Source of the DNA: Doryteuthis pealeii | Taxonomy: Eukaryota > Mollusca > Cephalopoda > Myopsida > Loliginidae | NCBI GenBank assembly: GCA_023376005.1 | Contig: CM042156.1 | Location: forward strand, 47,406,092-47,470,091 | Length of the DNA: 64,000 nucleotides | Direction: 5' to 3' | Shown: one piece after another, positions 29,188 through 40,301 of the stretch | Position numbering within the stretch: position 1 is the stretch's first letter | Layout of the letters: each line of letters begins with the position of its first letter | Position numbers and translations under genes: made by a program | The notes under the pieces: model-generated | The model's input: the letters and a program-made list of their open reading frames with translations, nothing else | Databases searched by the model: none | What the model was told of the DNA's origin: nothing

Positions 29188-29446
29188 TAGACAAAACGTG
29201 ACCCGGAAGGTCTCCCATTGAGCTTTTGGTAGATAATTGGGATGAGGGAAAAGTGACTTTGTAAAGCGAATTAATTTTTTACAAAAAATACTTACGATAG
29301 GAGATTTAAAAAAAAAACATACAAAATTTCAAAGATTTCTAGGAAAGGTTCCCTTAATTAATTTAAATTTATTAAGAGCCAATATGTTGAAGTTACGGGC
29401 TGGCTGCTTATGAAACTTAACATACAAATACGTTTCAACTTCTCCC

Positions 29447-29448
<2 letters not shown>
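29188..29448. other. Unassigned sequence
   Basis: No gene or repeat recognised. (CT)n follows at 29449-29483. Confidence 0.35.
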
Positions 29449-29485
<37 letters not shown>

Positions 29486-29670
29486 CTCACTGACACACTA
29501 ACATATATATAAACGAGGAGGTAATCAAGATATACATAGAGAATGTGACGAGCAGAATGTGAGGAAAGGGACGTACCAGGTTTTTTACTTAATTGCAAAT
29601 TACAACTAATTAGAACCAATTAAAATGGAATTTTTTCCAAACATGACTCAATCCTAAAACTAAAGAATTT

Positions 29671-29690
29671 CCATTGATTCTGAGTCTACG

Positions 29691-29739
<49 letters not shown>

Positions 29740-29757
29740 AGACTCAGAGTCAATGGC
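29671..29757. repeat. Inverted repeat flanking (TA)n
   Basis: ccattgattctgagtctac (29671-29689) and gtagactcagagtcaatgg (29738-29756) flank a TA tract. A hairpin with TA at its tip, like 6143-6274. Confidence 0.75.
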
Positions 29758-29860
29758 TCTTGGTGACAACCAGTTTTTTGCTATGCTTTCATCCGACCAA
29801 TCTCTTTAATGATCGTATAAGCGAGAAACTTGCAGTCACCAAGCACTGTAGACTGTGTCT
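29758..29860 (+). ncRNA. Eroded hammerhead-like motif
   Basis: UUAAUGA, stem II UCG...CGA, GAAA, stem III ACU-UGC-AGU and C17 at 29808-29845. Two changes in the first box and no clear stem I. Confidence 0.3.
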
Positions 29861-29889
29861 ACGCTATTAAAACTTAGATTATCGATCTA

Positions 29890-29929
29890 ATATATATATA
29901 TATGTGTGTGTGTGTGTGTATACAGAGTG

Positions 29930-29991
<62 letters not shown>

Positions 29992-30022
29992 GGAAATAGA
30001 TAGATAGATAGATAGATAGATA
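29890..30022. repeat. (TA)/(GT)/(GA)/(TAGA) microsatellite
   Basis: Compound repeat. A separate (GT)n lies at 30272-30306. Confidence 0.95.
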
Positions 30023-30269
30023 TATAAGTTAAAATATATTGAGCATCTGTTAAAGACATTGGCACTTCATATTACTGCAAAACAATTTGGGCTTAATTGG
30101 AATCGCGCAAATATTTTTCTTGACGCATTAAATCCATCAAAATGAAGTATTCAAAACTGGCATAACTGGTTATGTACCCCTGACCTTGATGTATGTATTT
30201 GTGACGAGACAGTAGCTATCATTCTTGCAACATAATATGATTAGCTTCTCAGTGTATGAATATAAGTGC

Positions 30270-30308
<39 letters not shown>

Positions 30309-30715
30309 TGTTCAAGGACTTAACAAACGCCTGATTTAAAGCAGATAATTATTCCGGAACCGGAAGTATCAAATGACCACTAAAAATCTAAAGCAGACTG
30401 ACCTAATTTTCCAGGTACACATAATTTGCGGTTGGTACATGTTTATAACTTTTTTTTTTCTTTAGCTACGGTGTTAATTATCTGCCCCACCCCTTTTCCC
30501 CCATTTCCCATCGACTCGCCTTTTCGAAAGTCGGCCATCTTCTTCCGTTTTACCCAATTCTTCAGTTAATATTGACTCGCTCAAAAATGAAGCCTTTTTT
30601 TTTTCGTGCGAAAAGATTCGCTTTTCAGAAATGTGTAGAATAAAAAATAAATTAAGGGAATAAAAAATATTGCAATGATATTAAACTCATAGCATTGATA
30701 AGCTCATGCTCCCCC
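30023..30715. other. Unassigned sequence
   Basis: Apart from (GT)n at 30272-30306, no repeat or gene recognised. 30440-30600 is pyrimidine-rich. Confidence 0.35.
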
Positions 30716-30716
30716 C

Positions 30717-30718
<2 letters not shown>

Positions 30719-30753
<35 letters not shown>

Positions 30754-30847
30754 CTCTGTCTCTGTCTCTGTCTCTCTCTCTGTATATATATATATATATA
30801 TTATATATAATATATATACTTCTTCTTTTATATATTATATTTATATA

Positions 30848-30892
<45 letters not shown>
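30719..30892. repeat. (CT)n and (TA)n microsatellites
   Basis: (CT)n at 30719-30782, TA runs to 30892. Confidence 0.95.
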
Positions 30893-30893
<1 letters not shown>

Positions 30894-30902
30894 CAATATA
30901 TA

Positions 30903-31098
30903 TGTTGTGATGTTAGTCCCAACAGTAAAAAGAAGTCAAGTCGAGATGGGGTAAAATAAGACAAGTGTATTTACAATTAATGGTACATGTACGACTAGCT
31001 TGTCGTTAACGGGAACAGTGCTCCTTTCCACTCGGTGTCTCACTATTTATAGTGAGAACCGGTGCATGTTCTCCACTGTAGGAACGGCCGGTACAACA
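30903..31098. mobile_element. Solo LTR (196 bp), copy 1
   Basis: Begins TGTTGTGATG and ends GGTACAACA, i.e. TGTTG...CAACA ends as in LTRs. About 97 percent identical by eye to 48487-48683. Inside is CTATTTATAG (31047-31056), a TATA-like palindrome in both orientations. It is inserted in (TA)n, so the duplication cannot be separated from the repeat. No internal region is present. Orientation cannot be decided. Confidence 0.75.
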
Positions 31099-31115
31099 TA
31101 TATATATATATATAT

Positions 31116-31170
<55 letters not shown>

Positions 31171-31172
31171 TT
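31099..31172. repeat. (TA)n-(GT)n microsatellite
   Basis: Directly downstream of the solo LTR. Confidence 0.95.
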
Positions 31173-31319
31173 TGGGCAGCATTCTTTCATTTATACATGT
31201 AGAATTAAACAAAACAGATGTCTCCTGTTTAACGATTTTATTGATGATCTTTTCAAGCTTTCTGGCCAACTTTTTAATGTTTGGATGGAATTCGTGGATT
31301 AGTACACAGAAGTTCATAT

Positions 31320-31359
31320 CCCGAGTACTTTCGGCACTTCGAAGTGCCACCATCAGGGG
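31320..31359 (-). ncRNA. Hammerhead ribozyme with one core substitution
   Basis: Minus strand: stem I CCC (31357-31359), CUGAUGG (31350-31356; last A to G), stem II GGCACUUCGAAGUGCC (31333-31348), GAAA (31329-31332), stem III AGU/ACU, C17 at 31323, then GGG (31320-31322). Stem II is perfect; stem I is short. (TA)n/(GT)n follows at 31375-31428. Confidence 0.62.
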
Positions 31360-31397
31360 TAATGTGTTCTACATGTATATATATACATATATATATA

Positions 31398-31428
<31 letters not shown>

Positions 31429-31494
31429 TGATAATACACTTTGCTATATTTATAAGTAAATAGTGTACAATTTCATTGATGGAGTATGTATATC

Positions 31495-31580
31495 TAAGTT
31501 AGGGTAGCGAAGTCATAAAGTCAACAACAGTTCCCCAGCTATAAGATTGCTACCCTAACTTATACACACACAATATATAT

Positions 31581-31676
<96 letters not shown>
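31495..31676. repeat. Inverted repeat, then (TA)n-(GA)n
   Basis: 'aagttagggtagc' (31496-31508) and 'gctaccctaactt' (31548-31560) are complementary. TA at 31572-31624 and GA at 31626-31675. Confidence 0.85.
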
Positions 31677-31678
<2 letters not shown>

Positions 31679-32040
31679 CAAAAGAAGCCGTGTATTACTT
31701 TATGAATGGGGTAGCGCATTCATTTTGTAATCATGTGTTGAATATTTGAATTTGAAATTTATTGTTTTATTTAGAACCCATAGAAACCTACAGTAGTTTC
31801 TGATAGGTTTGACAGACAACTTTTGACCCTTGACTGACCTATTCTCATTGGTTGACAGTGTCACATGATGGCAAAATATGTGGGAAAGTTTAGAAGTTTA
31901 GTGAGTTGACTTGCAGACCGCCCCAGAGCCTGACACTAAAATGGCGTCCTCTGAATTCTTCACCACGCGTTAAAGATTGGGTCTCGGGTAATGAATATGT
32001 AAAAAAACAAAACTATGTTTTCGCGTTCAAGAACAAAATG
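31677..32040. other. Unassigned sequence
   Basis: 31780-31980 has an LTR- or promoter-like look (cacatgatggcaaaatatgt, gcgtcctctgaattc) but no ends were found. Confidence 0.3.
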
Positions 32041-32209
32041 GACGTGGAGGATTAGATTCAACACCAAAGAATCCGAGATACAGTCCGAAATGATCCGTAT
32101 GAAGAAGACCGGAGAATTTCAGTTGAACCGGAAGGATAGAAAGTAGGCAGAAGACTTAGAAGTTCTATATCTAAGAAGTAGCAAGAGACTATGCAACACG
32201 TGATATTCT

Positions 32210-32240
<31 letters not shown>

Positions 32241-32245
32241 CGTAG
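32041..32245 (+). mobile_element. Possible LINE 3' end with (GAT)n tail
   Basis: A basic-codon-rich stretch ('RKVGRRLRSS'-like) followed by (GAT)n at 32212-32240, as LINE-A ends with (ATG)n. Too short to place in a family. Confidence 0.4.
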
Positions 32246-32659
32246 AAATTGATTACTTTCGACGAAAATTGATTAAAATTAAATTGAAAGAAAAAATATT
32301 AATGAAAATATTTATGGGTTAACTACAATGTTTTGTCTAATAATAAAATTCAAGATAATACTGGATGCGACTGAAATATCTCCCACATTTTAAACTACCG
32401 CCTCTCTGATGCAAATGAACTTAGGCAATTGACAATGGTAACTAAATCTAGCTAATGCATTACCATTTGTTTTCGTATACGGTTACTTGAAAAACATGTC
32501 CTTTCTTAATCGAGATCAAAAAAGGGTGCCTAAAGGTAATATGGTCCTAATATTGATACTTAATCACTTGGCCCGAGTTCAAATCACTAAACAGGTATCT
32601 GGACTTTGATTTAGTATTTTACATTTACTCCTTATGTTTAGTTTTAGTTTTTTTTCTGT
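32246..32659. other. Unassigned AT-rich sequence
   Basis: No gene or repeat recognised. Confidence 0.35.
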
Positions 32660-32845
32660 TAATGGCTTGAGTCGTAGGAAATGGACTCTTCAACCCGAGT
32701 TCAAATCATAGGCGAAGATGTCTACATTTTATATAGCACTAATACCCTTGGGAAAGGTATGCATCCACCTGCTCTCCCTCCAGCTATGGGCAAATAGCCA
32801 GGCAGACTGGACTCTTTAACCTTGGCTAGGCAACCAGTGCACACC
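32660..32845 (+). repeat. SINE2, 3' truncated
   Basis: 'gagtcgtaggaaatggactc', B box 'gagttcaaatcata', 'cctccagctatgggcaaata' and 'cctggc...aaccagt' equivalents. Short tandem 'ttatttcaagctcatttcatg'-type repeats follow at 32905-32970. Confidence 0.65.
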
Positions 32846-32970
32846 GTAGGGTTACTGTTGAAACGATTTTAAGACTGGTGAATCTATATTCGCCCCACAG
32901 AGCTCATTTCATATCATATCATGTTATTTCAAGCTCATTTCATGTTATTTCAAGCTTATTTCATGTTACG

Positions 32971-33442
32971 TCGAAATGATGATGTTCTGTATAGAAAATC
33001 AATACTGCTATGGGTTTAAGATTTCAAAACCAAAGGTTAACTAATTAAAAGAAAGCCACCTGAAAGACTCGCACTCGAACTCCAGAAAATGTTCAGACTG
33101 CGAGTCTGTTATTCAATCTCATACATTTTTTAATATCGGTTTTTTCAACCTTTAAATATACGTCCGATCCAAGCCAGAACCGCAACTAATAATATTTTGT
33201 AAAAAAAAAAAAAAAATATTTGCTAGATAGATCTACTATTGCACCTTGCCCAGGTTTATTTATTGCACACAGTGACTGTTTAAAATGTGGGAGGTACATC
33301 TGCCATATTCTGTATTACTACTATTTAACGTTGTAGAATGTCGGTCTGAGTATTTGCAATGAAGAGCAGCTAAAATGAAAATAAAAATCAAGAAGACAGA
33401 AAATATGAGACAAAAATTAATAATGTTCCCTTGACTTTCTGC

Positions 33443-33446
<4 letters not shown>
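32971..33446. other. Unassigned sequence
   Basis: Poly-A run at 33200-33214. No gene or repeat recognised. Confidence 0.35.
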
Positions 33447-33490
<44 letters not shown>

Positions 33491-33603
33491 ATTTGGCAAA
33501 AAGTTTCAACTGATAAAAATTGGCGCGCCAAGTGATATACTCGTAAGGTGATATACAGACACACATTCATATATATATATATTTATATATATATATATAT
33601 ATA

Positions 33604-33646
<43 letters not shown>

Positions 33647-33779
33647 TATTATATATATATATTATATTATATATTAACCTACGTAGTTAACTGCAGTTAC
33701 AAATTCAGTTCTCAACGTACATATTGAGTACTCTTTCAATATTTGCTGTTATTGTGACATTCGGTTTATATATATATAC

Positions 33780-33818
<39 letters not shown>

Positions 33819-33964
33819 AGAAACTGACAGTTATCAAGCACCGTTATGTTTATATCTTCGAGACCTTAACTTAGGTTACTTACACAATCGATGATATTGA
33901 GCACTCTTTACATATCAATATTCCACAGTTTATCACCAATATTGTATATATATAAAATATATAT

Positions 33965-34039
<75 letters not shown>
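33447..34039. repeat. (TA)n/(CA)n/(GT)n microsatellites with a hammerhead 3' half
   Basis: TA at 33447-33487, TA/CA at 33568-33676, TA at 33765-33815, TA/GT at 33945-34039. At 33816-33845 lies GCGAGAAACTGACAGTTATC, the 3' half of the 28.96-kb hammerhead family, directly after TA. Confidence 0.85.
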
Positions 34040-34041
<2 letters not shown>

Positions 34042-34150
34042 TACGATGTGACGCAAGGTTACTTTCTTGAGCGGTCAGTTTCTAAAGTTTAAAAGGTTTG
34101 AATCGGTTAACCAAGGTTAAAGAATTCAGTCCGCCCTACTGTTTATCCAC
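34040..34150 (-). repeat. SINE2 3' fragment
   Basis: 'acgatgtgacgcaaggtt', 'ggttaaagaattcagtccgc' and 'cctactgtttatccac' on the plus strand are the reverse of the SINE2 3' half. Confidence 0.6.
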
Positions 34151-34215
34151 TTTTTAGTAGCCTGAAAAACCGTTCGGGGGAAACCTAGGTAGATAGTGTC
34201 TGTATCATGTAGGTC

Positions 34216-34300
34216 CAGATATATATATATATATATGCTTACACGTACACACCACACATATGTACACACGTGTATCTACACACACACGCACACACGCGCG

Positions 34301-34339
<39 letters not shown>

Positions 34340-34465
34340 CGATGAAATTGTTGTTTTTTACATATACATATATATATATATATATATATGAATAGAGAAA
34401 TAGACGGACCTATATAGATAGAGACACACATACACACACACACACACGCACATACACACATACAC
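34216..34465. repeat. (TA)/(CA)/(CG) microsatellite complex
   Basis: TA and CA runs with cgcgcgcgc at 34297-34304. Confidence 0.9.
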
Positions 34466-34701
34466 TCACAGGTTGGATCCATTAGTAAAATGTAGATGGA
34501 TTTTGATTAGATTTTCACTGTGTATTATTAGATTTATTCATCACTGAATGAATTAAGTGCTTTCACAAGTAGAGCAGTCGCTTTAAAAAATAAAATATCA
34601 TTGCGTGAAATAAATACAAGAGGATTCTGAAAAGTTCTTTGTCTAACCAAGAATGAACTAACTTAAAGCCATGGAAATGTAAGTGCCATTCCACATATTC
34701 T

Positions 34702-35273
34702 TAGTCCTGGCAGGTGGGGCTTTAGAATTTACCGACTGCTCCTCTGCAGAGGTGTAACCCCCCCCCCAATGGGACCACCGGTTGGCCATGAGTGGCCACC
34801 CGTGATGGTTAAGGACGGGTTCCTGGTGGATGAGCAGTCCATGACATGCAACACTTCACTTAGACCCTTACTTAGGCTAGACGGGCGGTTGGAAAGCCCC
34901 CCTCCGATCAATCGGCTGGTTACGTCAAGCCCTAGCACCTATATGATTGCCCCAATCCTTTTTATCATATATGTGCAAGAAGGCAGTTGCTGAGGGTCTT
35001 TATGTCCTGGGAATGACGTTAAATTCTATCTGATGGTGAGGTTCCACTTCTGGAGGTCTGGGGGAATGTGGAGCACCTCTTCATCAGCATTGCTGCCTGA
35101 TCCACTCTGACCTGGAATGATAGTAACTGTAAGGGTCCCATCGATGGGTTAAATAGAAAAACATGACTTTATAGAAATAATTGGGTATCCATTAAGAATT
35201 AATTTATTTCAAAACTTTGTCGGCATTAAATGACCCATCGAGGTTGATATGCCGTAAAACTAACCAAACCAAA
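34702..35273 (+). mobile_element. R1 retroposon, full length, about 11-bp duplication
   Basis: 572 bp, flanked by ccacatattct at 34691-34701 and 35274-35284. Ends 'tgccgtaaaactaaccaaac'. Open on the sense strand 34769-34993 ('LRPLLRLDGRLESPPPINR'), like the sense frame at 7066-7362. Confidence 0.8.
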
Positions 35274-35325
35274 CCACATATTCTAGCGTGAAAGGTGGTG
35301 AGACAAAATATAACTTGCTGCCGAA

Positions 35326-35326
<1 letters not shown>

Positions 35327-35367
<41 letters not shown>

Positions 35368-35465
35368 ATTTATTTACACACAATGGCACAATGCCAGAAG
35401 TATGGTACGCTCGATGAGAATCGAACTCACTAACAATGGTCTGCAAACACACTTAGAACATCCTT
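35327..35465. repeat. (TA)-(GT) microsatellite and tRNA-like SINE3-type fragment
   Basis: Microsatellite at 35327-35368. On the minus strand 35385-35465 has 'gttcgattctcatcgagcg' as B-box region and 'ccatacttctggcattgtg'. Confidence 0.55.
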
Positions 35466-35984
35466 TTATCAACTTTCGCTAAAATTCCCACTAAAGACGA
35501 TGGGTTAATAAAACTTCGTGAAACTGGAAGTGTACACCACGAATGGTTGTTTCTCTACTAAAAATAACAGAAAACTTCTCTCAAAGATTATCTCTTGCTT
35601 ACATCAAAAGAAATATCGAATATTTTTCCTCAAAGATTTTTTTTTATTAAGCAATTAGTATCAAATATTCTGGGTATAAGAATTTCAGATTAGCCAATTC
35701 CCGGGCGGTGAAGTTCTTTCCAGGATTCGTTTCTTAAGAAGGAAAATTTAATTTAAACTTATTCCCCGGGCTTCAGATAAATAACAAGTAGTAATGCGAT
35801 TTCTTTTTCTTGGATTCTCTCATCCCTACTGGATTCGGGTGTCTGAAAAAAAAATCTTTTTGGCAAATAAAGAAAAGAAATATAGATAAATAAATAAATA
35901 AGGCGAGGTTTGTATTTATTCATCTGTAACTTAGTTTGCCACGCGTGTACGCACAGTCACATACACACGTATGCAGACATAAAC
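35466..35984. other. Unassigned sequence
   Basis: No repeat found elsewhere in the window and no convincing gene. Confidence 0.35.
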
Positions 35985-36882
35985 ACTTATACAGAGATAC
36001 AGATACACGCTTATGAGTGCAAATATACACGGTGCTTCATAAAGAATGTTACAATATCAATCGTGTGTACCCAAATACAACATTATTTAGCAGTTGAAAT
36101 GAATGCATTATGCGCTATCCGCATTCGAGCATCCATTCCATAGATAGATACAGACTTATGCACATATTCATGGGGCTTCAAAAAGAATGATATAATATAA
36201 ATTGTATGGTAATAATGTACCCAGGAATAGTTTTATTTAGCTGTTGAAATGAATGCATTATGCATTATCCGCATTCGAGCATCCATTCCATAGATACAGA
36301 CATGCACATATTCATGGGGCTTCAGAAAGAATGTTATAATATCAATTGTATGGTAATAATGTACCCAGGAATAGTTTTATTTAGCTGTTGAAATGAATGC
36401 ATTATGCACTATTCGCATTCGAGCATCCATTCCATAGATACAGACTTATGCACATATTCATGGGGCTTCAGAAAGAATGATAAAATATCAATTGTATGGC
36501 AATAATGTACCCAGGAATAGTTTTATTTAGCTGTTGAAATGAATGCATTGCACTATTCGCATTCGAGCATCCATTCCATAGATACAGACTTATGCACATA
36601 TTCATGGGGCTTCAGAAAGAATGATAAATATCAATTGTATGGCAATAATGTACCCAGGAATAGTTTTTATTTAGCTGTTGAAATGAATGCATTATGCGCT
36701 ATCCGCAATAGAGCATCCATTCCATAGTTATAGACATATACGCCTGTGAATGCAGATGTACACGGTTCTTCATAAAGAATGCTACAATATTAATCGCATG
36801 GCAGCACTGTAGTCAGAGACAATATTATTTAGCTGTTGGAATTAATGCACTATACACTATCCTCATTCGAGCATACATTCAT
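35985..36882. repeat. Satellite array, about six units of 144-150 bp
   Basis: The landmark gaatgcatt recurs at 36101, 36251, 36395, 36541 and 36685, with a diverged one near 36841. Each unit contains 'cattcgagcatccattccat', 'atattcatggggcttcagaa' and 'aatgtacccaggaatagttt'. The inner units are the most alike; the outer ones are diverged, as expected for unequal exchange. Confidence 0.9.
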
Positions 36883-36953
36883 TTATGCTATGTCCGAAGT
36901 TTAATGTGACAATTCCACAGTCTACGCTTTTCGATGATGGTTGATGAATCTCG

Positions 36954-37578
36954 TCAAACTGATCGTTTACTGGATTCAAAGAGTTCAATTTGGTCATTTT
37001 TGTTGACTGCCGAAGTTCTCGAATAGTTGTCCTTGTATTGGCATTTCAGTCTCGGAAGACTATAATAAAGTGTTGTGCCCCTGAAGTTACAGCGCCACCT
37101 GTGACTGTGAATTCCTATGTTTGAAAAACATTCTCGACCGCAGATGTCGCATTTGAAGGCTGTCCCTGAAGATGTTGATGTACCGGTGCTTTGTTGCCGC
37201 TGCTTTCTTCTGGACCTCTTAGCTTCATGGTATTGTGCCAGGGTGATTTCTGACATGAGCAATCCTCTACTGAGAGTCTGCCGCCACCGAGGGCGGTCCT
37301 GAGACAAATTTTCCTAGATGGAAGGGGCAATGCCAAAACATCTGAGATCCTTCTTGCAGACATCCTTGAATTGAAAGCTGGGGGCGACCAATCTGTCTCT
37401 TACCAGACGAAAGCTCTTCATAGAGGATGTCTTTCGGGATTCGTCCATCAACCATCCGACGTACATGACCCAGCCATCGGAGTCGATGTTGTCTCTGTAG
37501 AAACCACAAACTGGAGAGAACCGTTGTGTTAGTGATCCTGTCCTCCTGTCCCTCCAGGTGATGCCCAGGATCTAACAT
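36954..37578 (-). mobile_element. LINE-C 3' end with C-terminal zinc-finger-like motif
   Basis: Minus strand in two frames: 'QHRLRWLGHVRRMVDGRIPK', then 'SSGKRQIGRPQL' and 'PRWRQTLSRGLLMSE', then 'KRSRRKQRQQS' and a motif with Cys53, Cys56, His67, His69 and Cys73 (C-x2-C-x10-H-x-H-x3-C) in the frame 37307-36954. This order (RLRWLGHV.RM..GRIP, GRP, W, Cys/His finger) is the ORF2 end of a widespread LINE group. One frameshift near 37290. Confidence 0.7.
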
Positions 37579-37636
37579 TTACCTAATAAGTTTATTAGCT
37601 ATCTTTGCCGACTGGGCTGTCTACAACTACTGTTTT

Positions 37637-37742
37637 CTGCTCGAGCAGGATGTGACATATGATCAATTTTTAAGCGGAGTTTAACAGGTTTTAATTCCAT
37701 ATTTTCCTTCTTATAGACCAGTTGTCGTACGTAGGTTAACTG
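37637..37742 (-). repeat. SINE2 3' fragment
   Basis: 'gagcaggatgtgacatatga', 'aagcggagtttaacaggttt' on the plus strand. Confidence 0.6.
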
Positions 37743-38006
37743 TTTGTCTACTTTAAACGTGTCGCTTGTTTACTCTGAAAAATCACTACGTGAACACTCC
37801 TGGCATTTTTTGTTTTGTCTGTGAACTAACCCTAACAGTGGTATTCAATCCTTTTGCAATAGGGAACCATACAGGTAAAAAAAATACCAAGAAAATTTGT
37901 TACATCCGTGGGGAAAATTTGATAATTAAAAGCAAAGTGTTAGCCTAATCTGCTATACTATTAATTAATAAATAATAAAACATTGTTTCCTATATGTTAT
38001 ATATAT
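37743..38006. other. Unassigned sequence
   Basis: Separates the two LINE-C ends. No gene recognised. Confidence 0.35.
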
Positions 38007-38232
38007 TTATTGGCATTGCCGTCTCGGAAGACTATATAGTTCTTGTGCCCCTGAAGTTACAGCGCCTCTTGTGGCTGTGAAGTCCGATGTTCTAAAAACA
38101 TACTCGACCACAGATGTCGCATGTGAAGGCTGTCCCTGAAGATGTTGATGTGCCGGTGCTTTGTTGCCGTCGCTTTCTTCTGGACCTCTTAGCTTCATGG
38201 CATTGCACCAGGGTGACTTCAGACATGAACAG
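38007..38232 (-). mobile_element. LINE-C 3' end, more truncated copy
   Basis: Same 3' 225 bases as 37030-37260, same orientation, beginning at the LMSEVTL block and including 'TAFTCDICGRVCF'. Direct duplication of the region is less likely than an independent insertion because the flanks differ. Confidence 0.7.
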
Positions 38233-38562
38233 TCCGCTATATATATAATTTAATATACCAAACTTGTTGGTAAATCCTCGCGGTGAGAAAAAATACAGCA
38301 AATAGTTTGATTGTAAAAATATACTACCAAACATTAACCGGGAAGAAAAATGTTTTTATAAAAAAGAAAAGACCAAGATAATAGTGCCAACAAAAAATAA
38401 TCTATTAGTACAATATTTTGGCTAAAAGAAAAAACAATTTATATGCATATATATATATATATATAAGATATATATATTCATACAAACCCGCCAGGAGACT
38501 AAAGCTAATAAGTAAAAAGTTCTCAATACCTAAGTAGAACAAATAATAAAGATAAATCTAAT
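38233..38562. other. Unassigned AT-rich sequence
   Basis: A TA run at 38448-38465. No gene recognised. Confidence 0.35.
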
Positions 38563-38621
38563 GAGTCAGACAAACCTACTAAAAGTTTCGCTTAATGCTC
38601 TTCAGGACTAAGATCTGACTC
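38563..38621 (-). ncRNA. Hammerhead ribozyme, left member of a back-to-back pair
   Basis: Minus strand: outer stem I GAGUCAGA (38614-38621), CUGAAGA (38599-38605), stem II GC-AUUAA-GC, GAAA, stem III ACU-UUU-AGU, A17, then inner stem I (GGUU against AGUC with wobbles) and outer strand UCUGACUC (38563-38570). Long stem I with an internal loop is typical of natural, efficient hammerheads. Stem II is only 2 bp. Confidence 0.68.
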
Positions 38622-38622
38622 A

Positions 38623-38681
38623 GAGTCAGATCTTAGCCCTGAAGAACATTAAGCGAAACTTTTAGTAGGTTCGTCTGACTC
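38623..38681 (+). ncRNA. Hammerhead ribozyme, right member of a back-to-back pair
   Basis: GAGUCAGA (38623-38630), CUGAAGA (38639-38645), stem II with ACAUUAAGC, GAAA, stem III ACU-UUU-AGU, A17, UCUGACUC (38674-38681). The two ribozymes are divergent, sharing the centre at 38622, and together form an inverted repeat of about 2 x 70 bp. A single-sided relative is in the insertion at 60025-60090. Confidence 0.65.
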
Positions 38682-38692
38682 ATTAGATTTAT

Positions 38693-38694
<2 letters not shown>

Positions 38695-38732
<38 letters not shown>

Positions 38733-38762
38733 GTGTCTGTGTGTGTCTGTGTGTGTGTGCAT
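38695..38762. repeat. (TA)n-(GT)n microsatellite
   Basis: Directly downstream of the hammerhead pair. Confidence 0.95.
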
Positions 38763-39125
38763 GCTTGTTTGTCAGGGTGTGTTTATTTTTGATATTCACG
38801 CAATAACATTTAGAAATCAATGTTTTTTTTTCATTTTATTTCTCTATCCTACAAAAGTGGAAGTAAAATTGGATATATACAAGACTGGCTTAGAGGTATT
38901 TAGCTCAAGTGAGTTTGGCTCAGGCGTAGCTGTACAAGGAGGTAAAATACTATTCCTGGCAAAAATTATGAAATTAGCATATGTTCATCTTGTTTTTTTC
39001 TTCTTTTTCTTTTTTATAGCAGTAAACAAACTAGTAACAGATATGACCCAAAACATTTTTATTTAATCGCTGAACATTCTAGTGTCTTCATAAATATTCC
39101 TTAAACTAGATTAAATTATTGAAAT
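38763..39125 (+). other. Open stretch with splice-like signals, unidentified
   Basis: The frame 38743-39066 has a protein-like middle ('KTGLEVFSSSEFGSGVAVQG') followed by GTAAAA and then a strong pyrimidine tract ending TTTTATAG at 39019. It could be a small exon but I recognise no domain and a chance ORF is as likely. Confidence 0.15.
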
Positions 39126-39139
39126 TAATGGTAATTTTT

Positions 39140-39145
39140 CTCTAT

Positions 39146-39180
<35 letters not shown>

Positions 39181-39193
39181 TATATAGAGAGAG

Positions 39194-39224
<31 letters not shown>

Positions 39225-39409
39225 GGGGGGAGAGAGTGGGAGGAGAGAGAGAGAGGGAGAGAGAGGGGAGAGAGAGAAAAGGATGTACATATATATCTAC
39301 ATACATATATATATAGGAATAGTTTGTGGGTAAATATTAGAAGCGAAAGAAACACACATGCACATATATCTCTATATATCTATATCTGTCTATCTATCTT
39401 ATATTATAT

Positions 39410-39471
<62 letters not shown>

Positions 39472-39475
39472 CAGA
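39140..39475. repeat. (TA)n/(GA)n/(TATC)n microsatellites
   Basis: TA-GA at 39140-39280; TATC and TA at 39365-39470. Confidence 0.9.
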
Positions 39476-39477
39476 CG

Positions 39478-39688
39478 TCTTCCGTTTGCTTTTGAATCCG
39501 TTTTCATGAGATGTTTCCTTCCAAGATCTAACAGTTTTGCATGAAATGTTAAAAGAAGCGAAAACTGCTCCAATGTCTTTTTCTGCATTTTGCTTCGATT
39601 GGTCTTTGCCATAAAATCCTAACTCGACGTCAACTTCACTTTTTCGGTTTACCCAACAGACGTCGTCTACTACGATTAGACACAAAGG
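39478..39688 (-). other. Open stretch of unknown origin
   Basis: Minus-strand frame with 'DIGAVFASFNISCKTVRSWK', which could be a helix-turn-helix, followed by TA repeats. Evidence is too weak to call a transposase. A (GA)n tract lies at 39788-39857. Confidence 0.2.
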
Positions 39689-39786
39689 GGTTAACCATCA
39701 AAGAAGAATAAAAGTCAGAATGACCATCTTATAAAGATCACAGACAATATCAACAAATATTACACATAGAAGGAGATACAGTGAGA

Positions 39787-39788
<2 letters not shown>

Positions 39789-39859
<71 letters not shown>

Positions 39860-40301
39860 CTATGGTGGGAGATTTATTTGAAAATCACATTTCCATAATT
39901 TCGACTTCAAACGTAAACAGCAAAAGTCAGATAGATTAAAGCAGAATGATATAGGTAAGAAGAAATAAATTATTCGACATAGATATCAGTCCGACAAACA
40001 GACCCATAGAATATAAGAAAATAGGCATGAATATGCATTCCCACGTTATACCTAAAACTTTTATACAGATATATTGACTGATATCTTTCTCTATTATCAA
40101 ATTTCTAAATGGTAACAATAAATGCTAGTCACGTGTTTTCATAATTTTAAATGAAAAAGTAACGTCGCCATAGTACGATTCAACTTAGTCAATAATTTGA
40201 CCCCCTGATAATGAAACTGGCTACAAATCATACGAGACATTTTATACTTTTGACTCACAACTTTTGCTGTTTCTCTGAATGTTTGAGATGAGACTTGATG
40301 A
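39789..40301. other. (GA)n tract and unassigned sequence
   Basis: (GA)n at 39789-39856, then AT-rich sequence without gene. Confidence 0.4.

Noticed and set aside
34729..34993. Protein-coding gene in R1
   Set aside because: Both strands are open in some copies, copies differ by indels, and no known domain is present, so coding is unproven.
39478..39688. Transposase with helix-turn-helix
   Set aside because: A single weak motif with no catalytic domain, inverted repeats or duplication around it.
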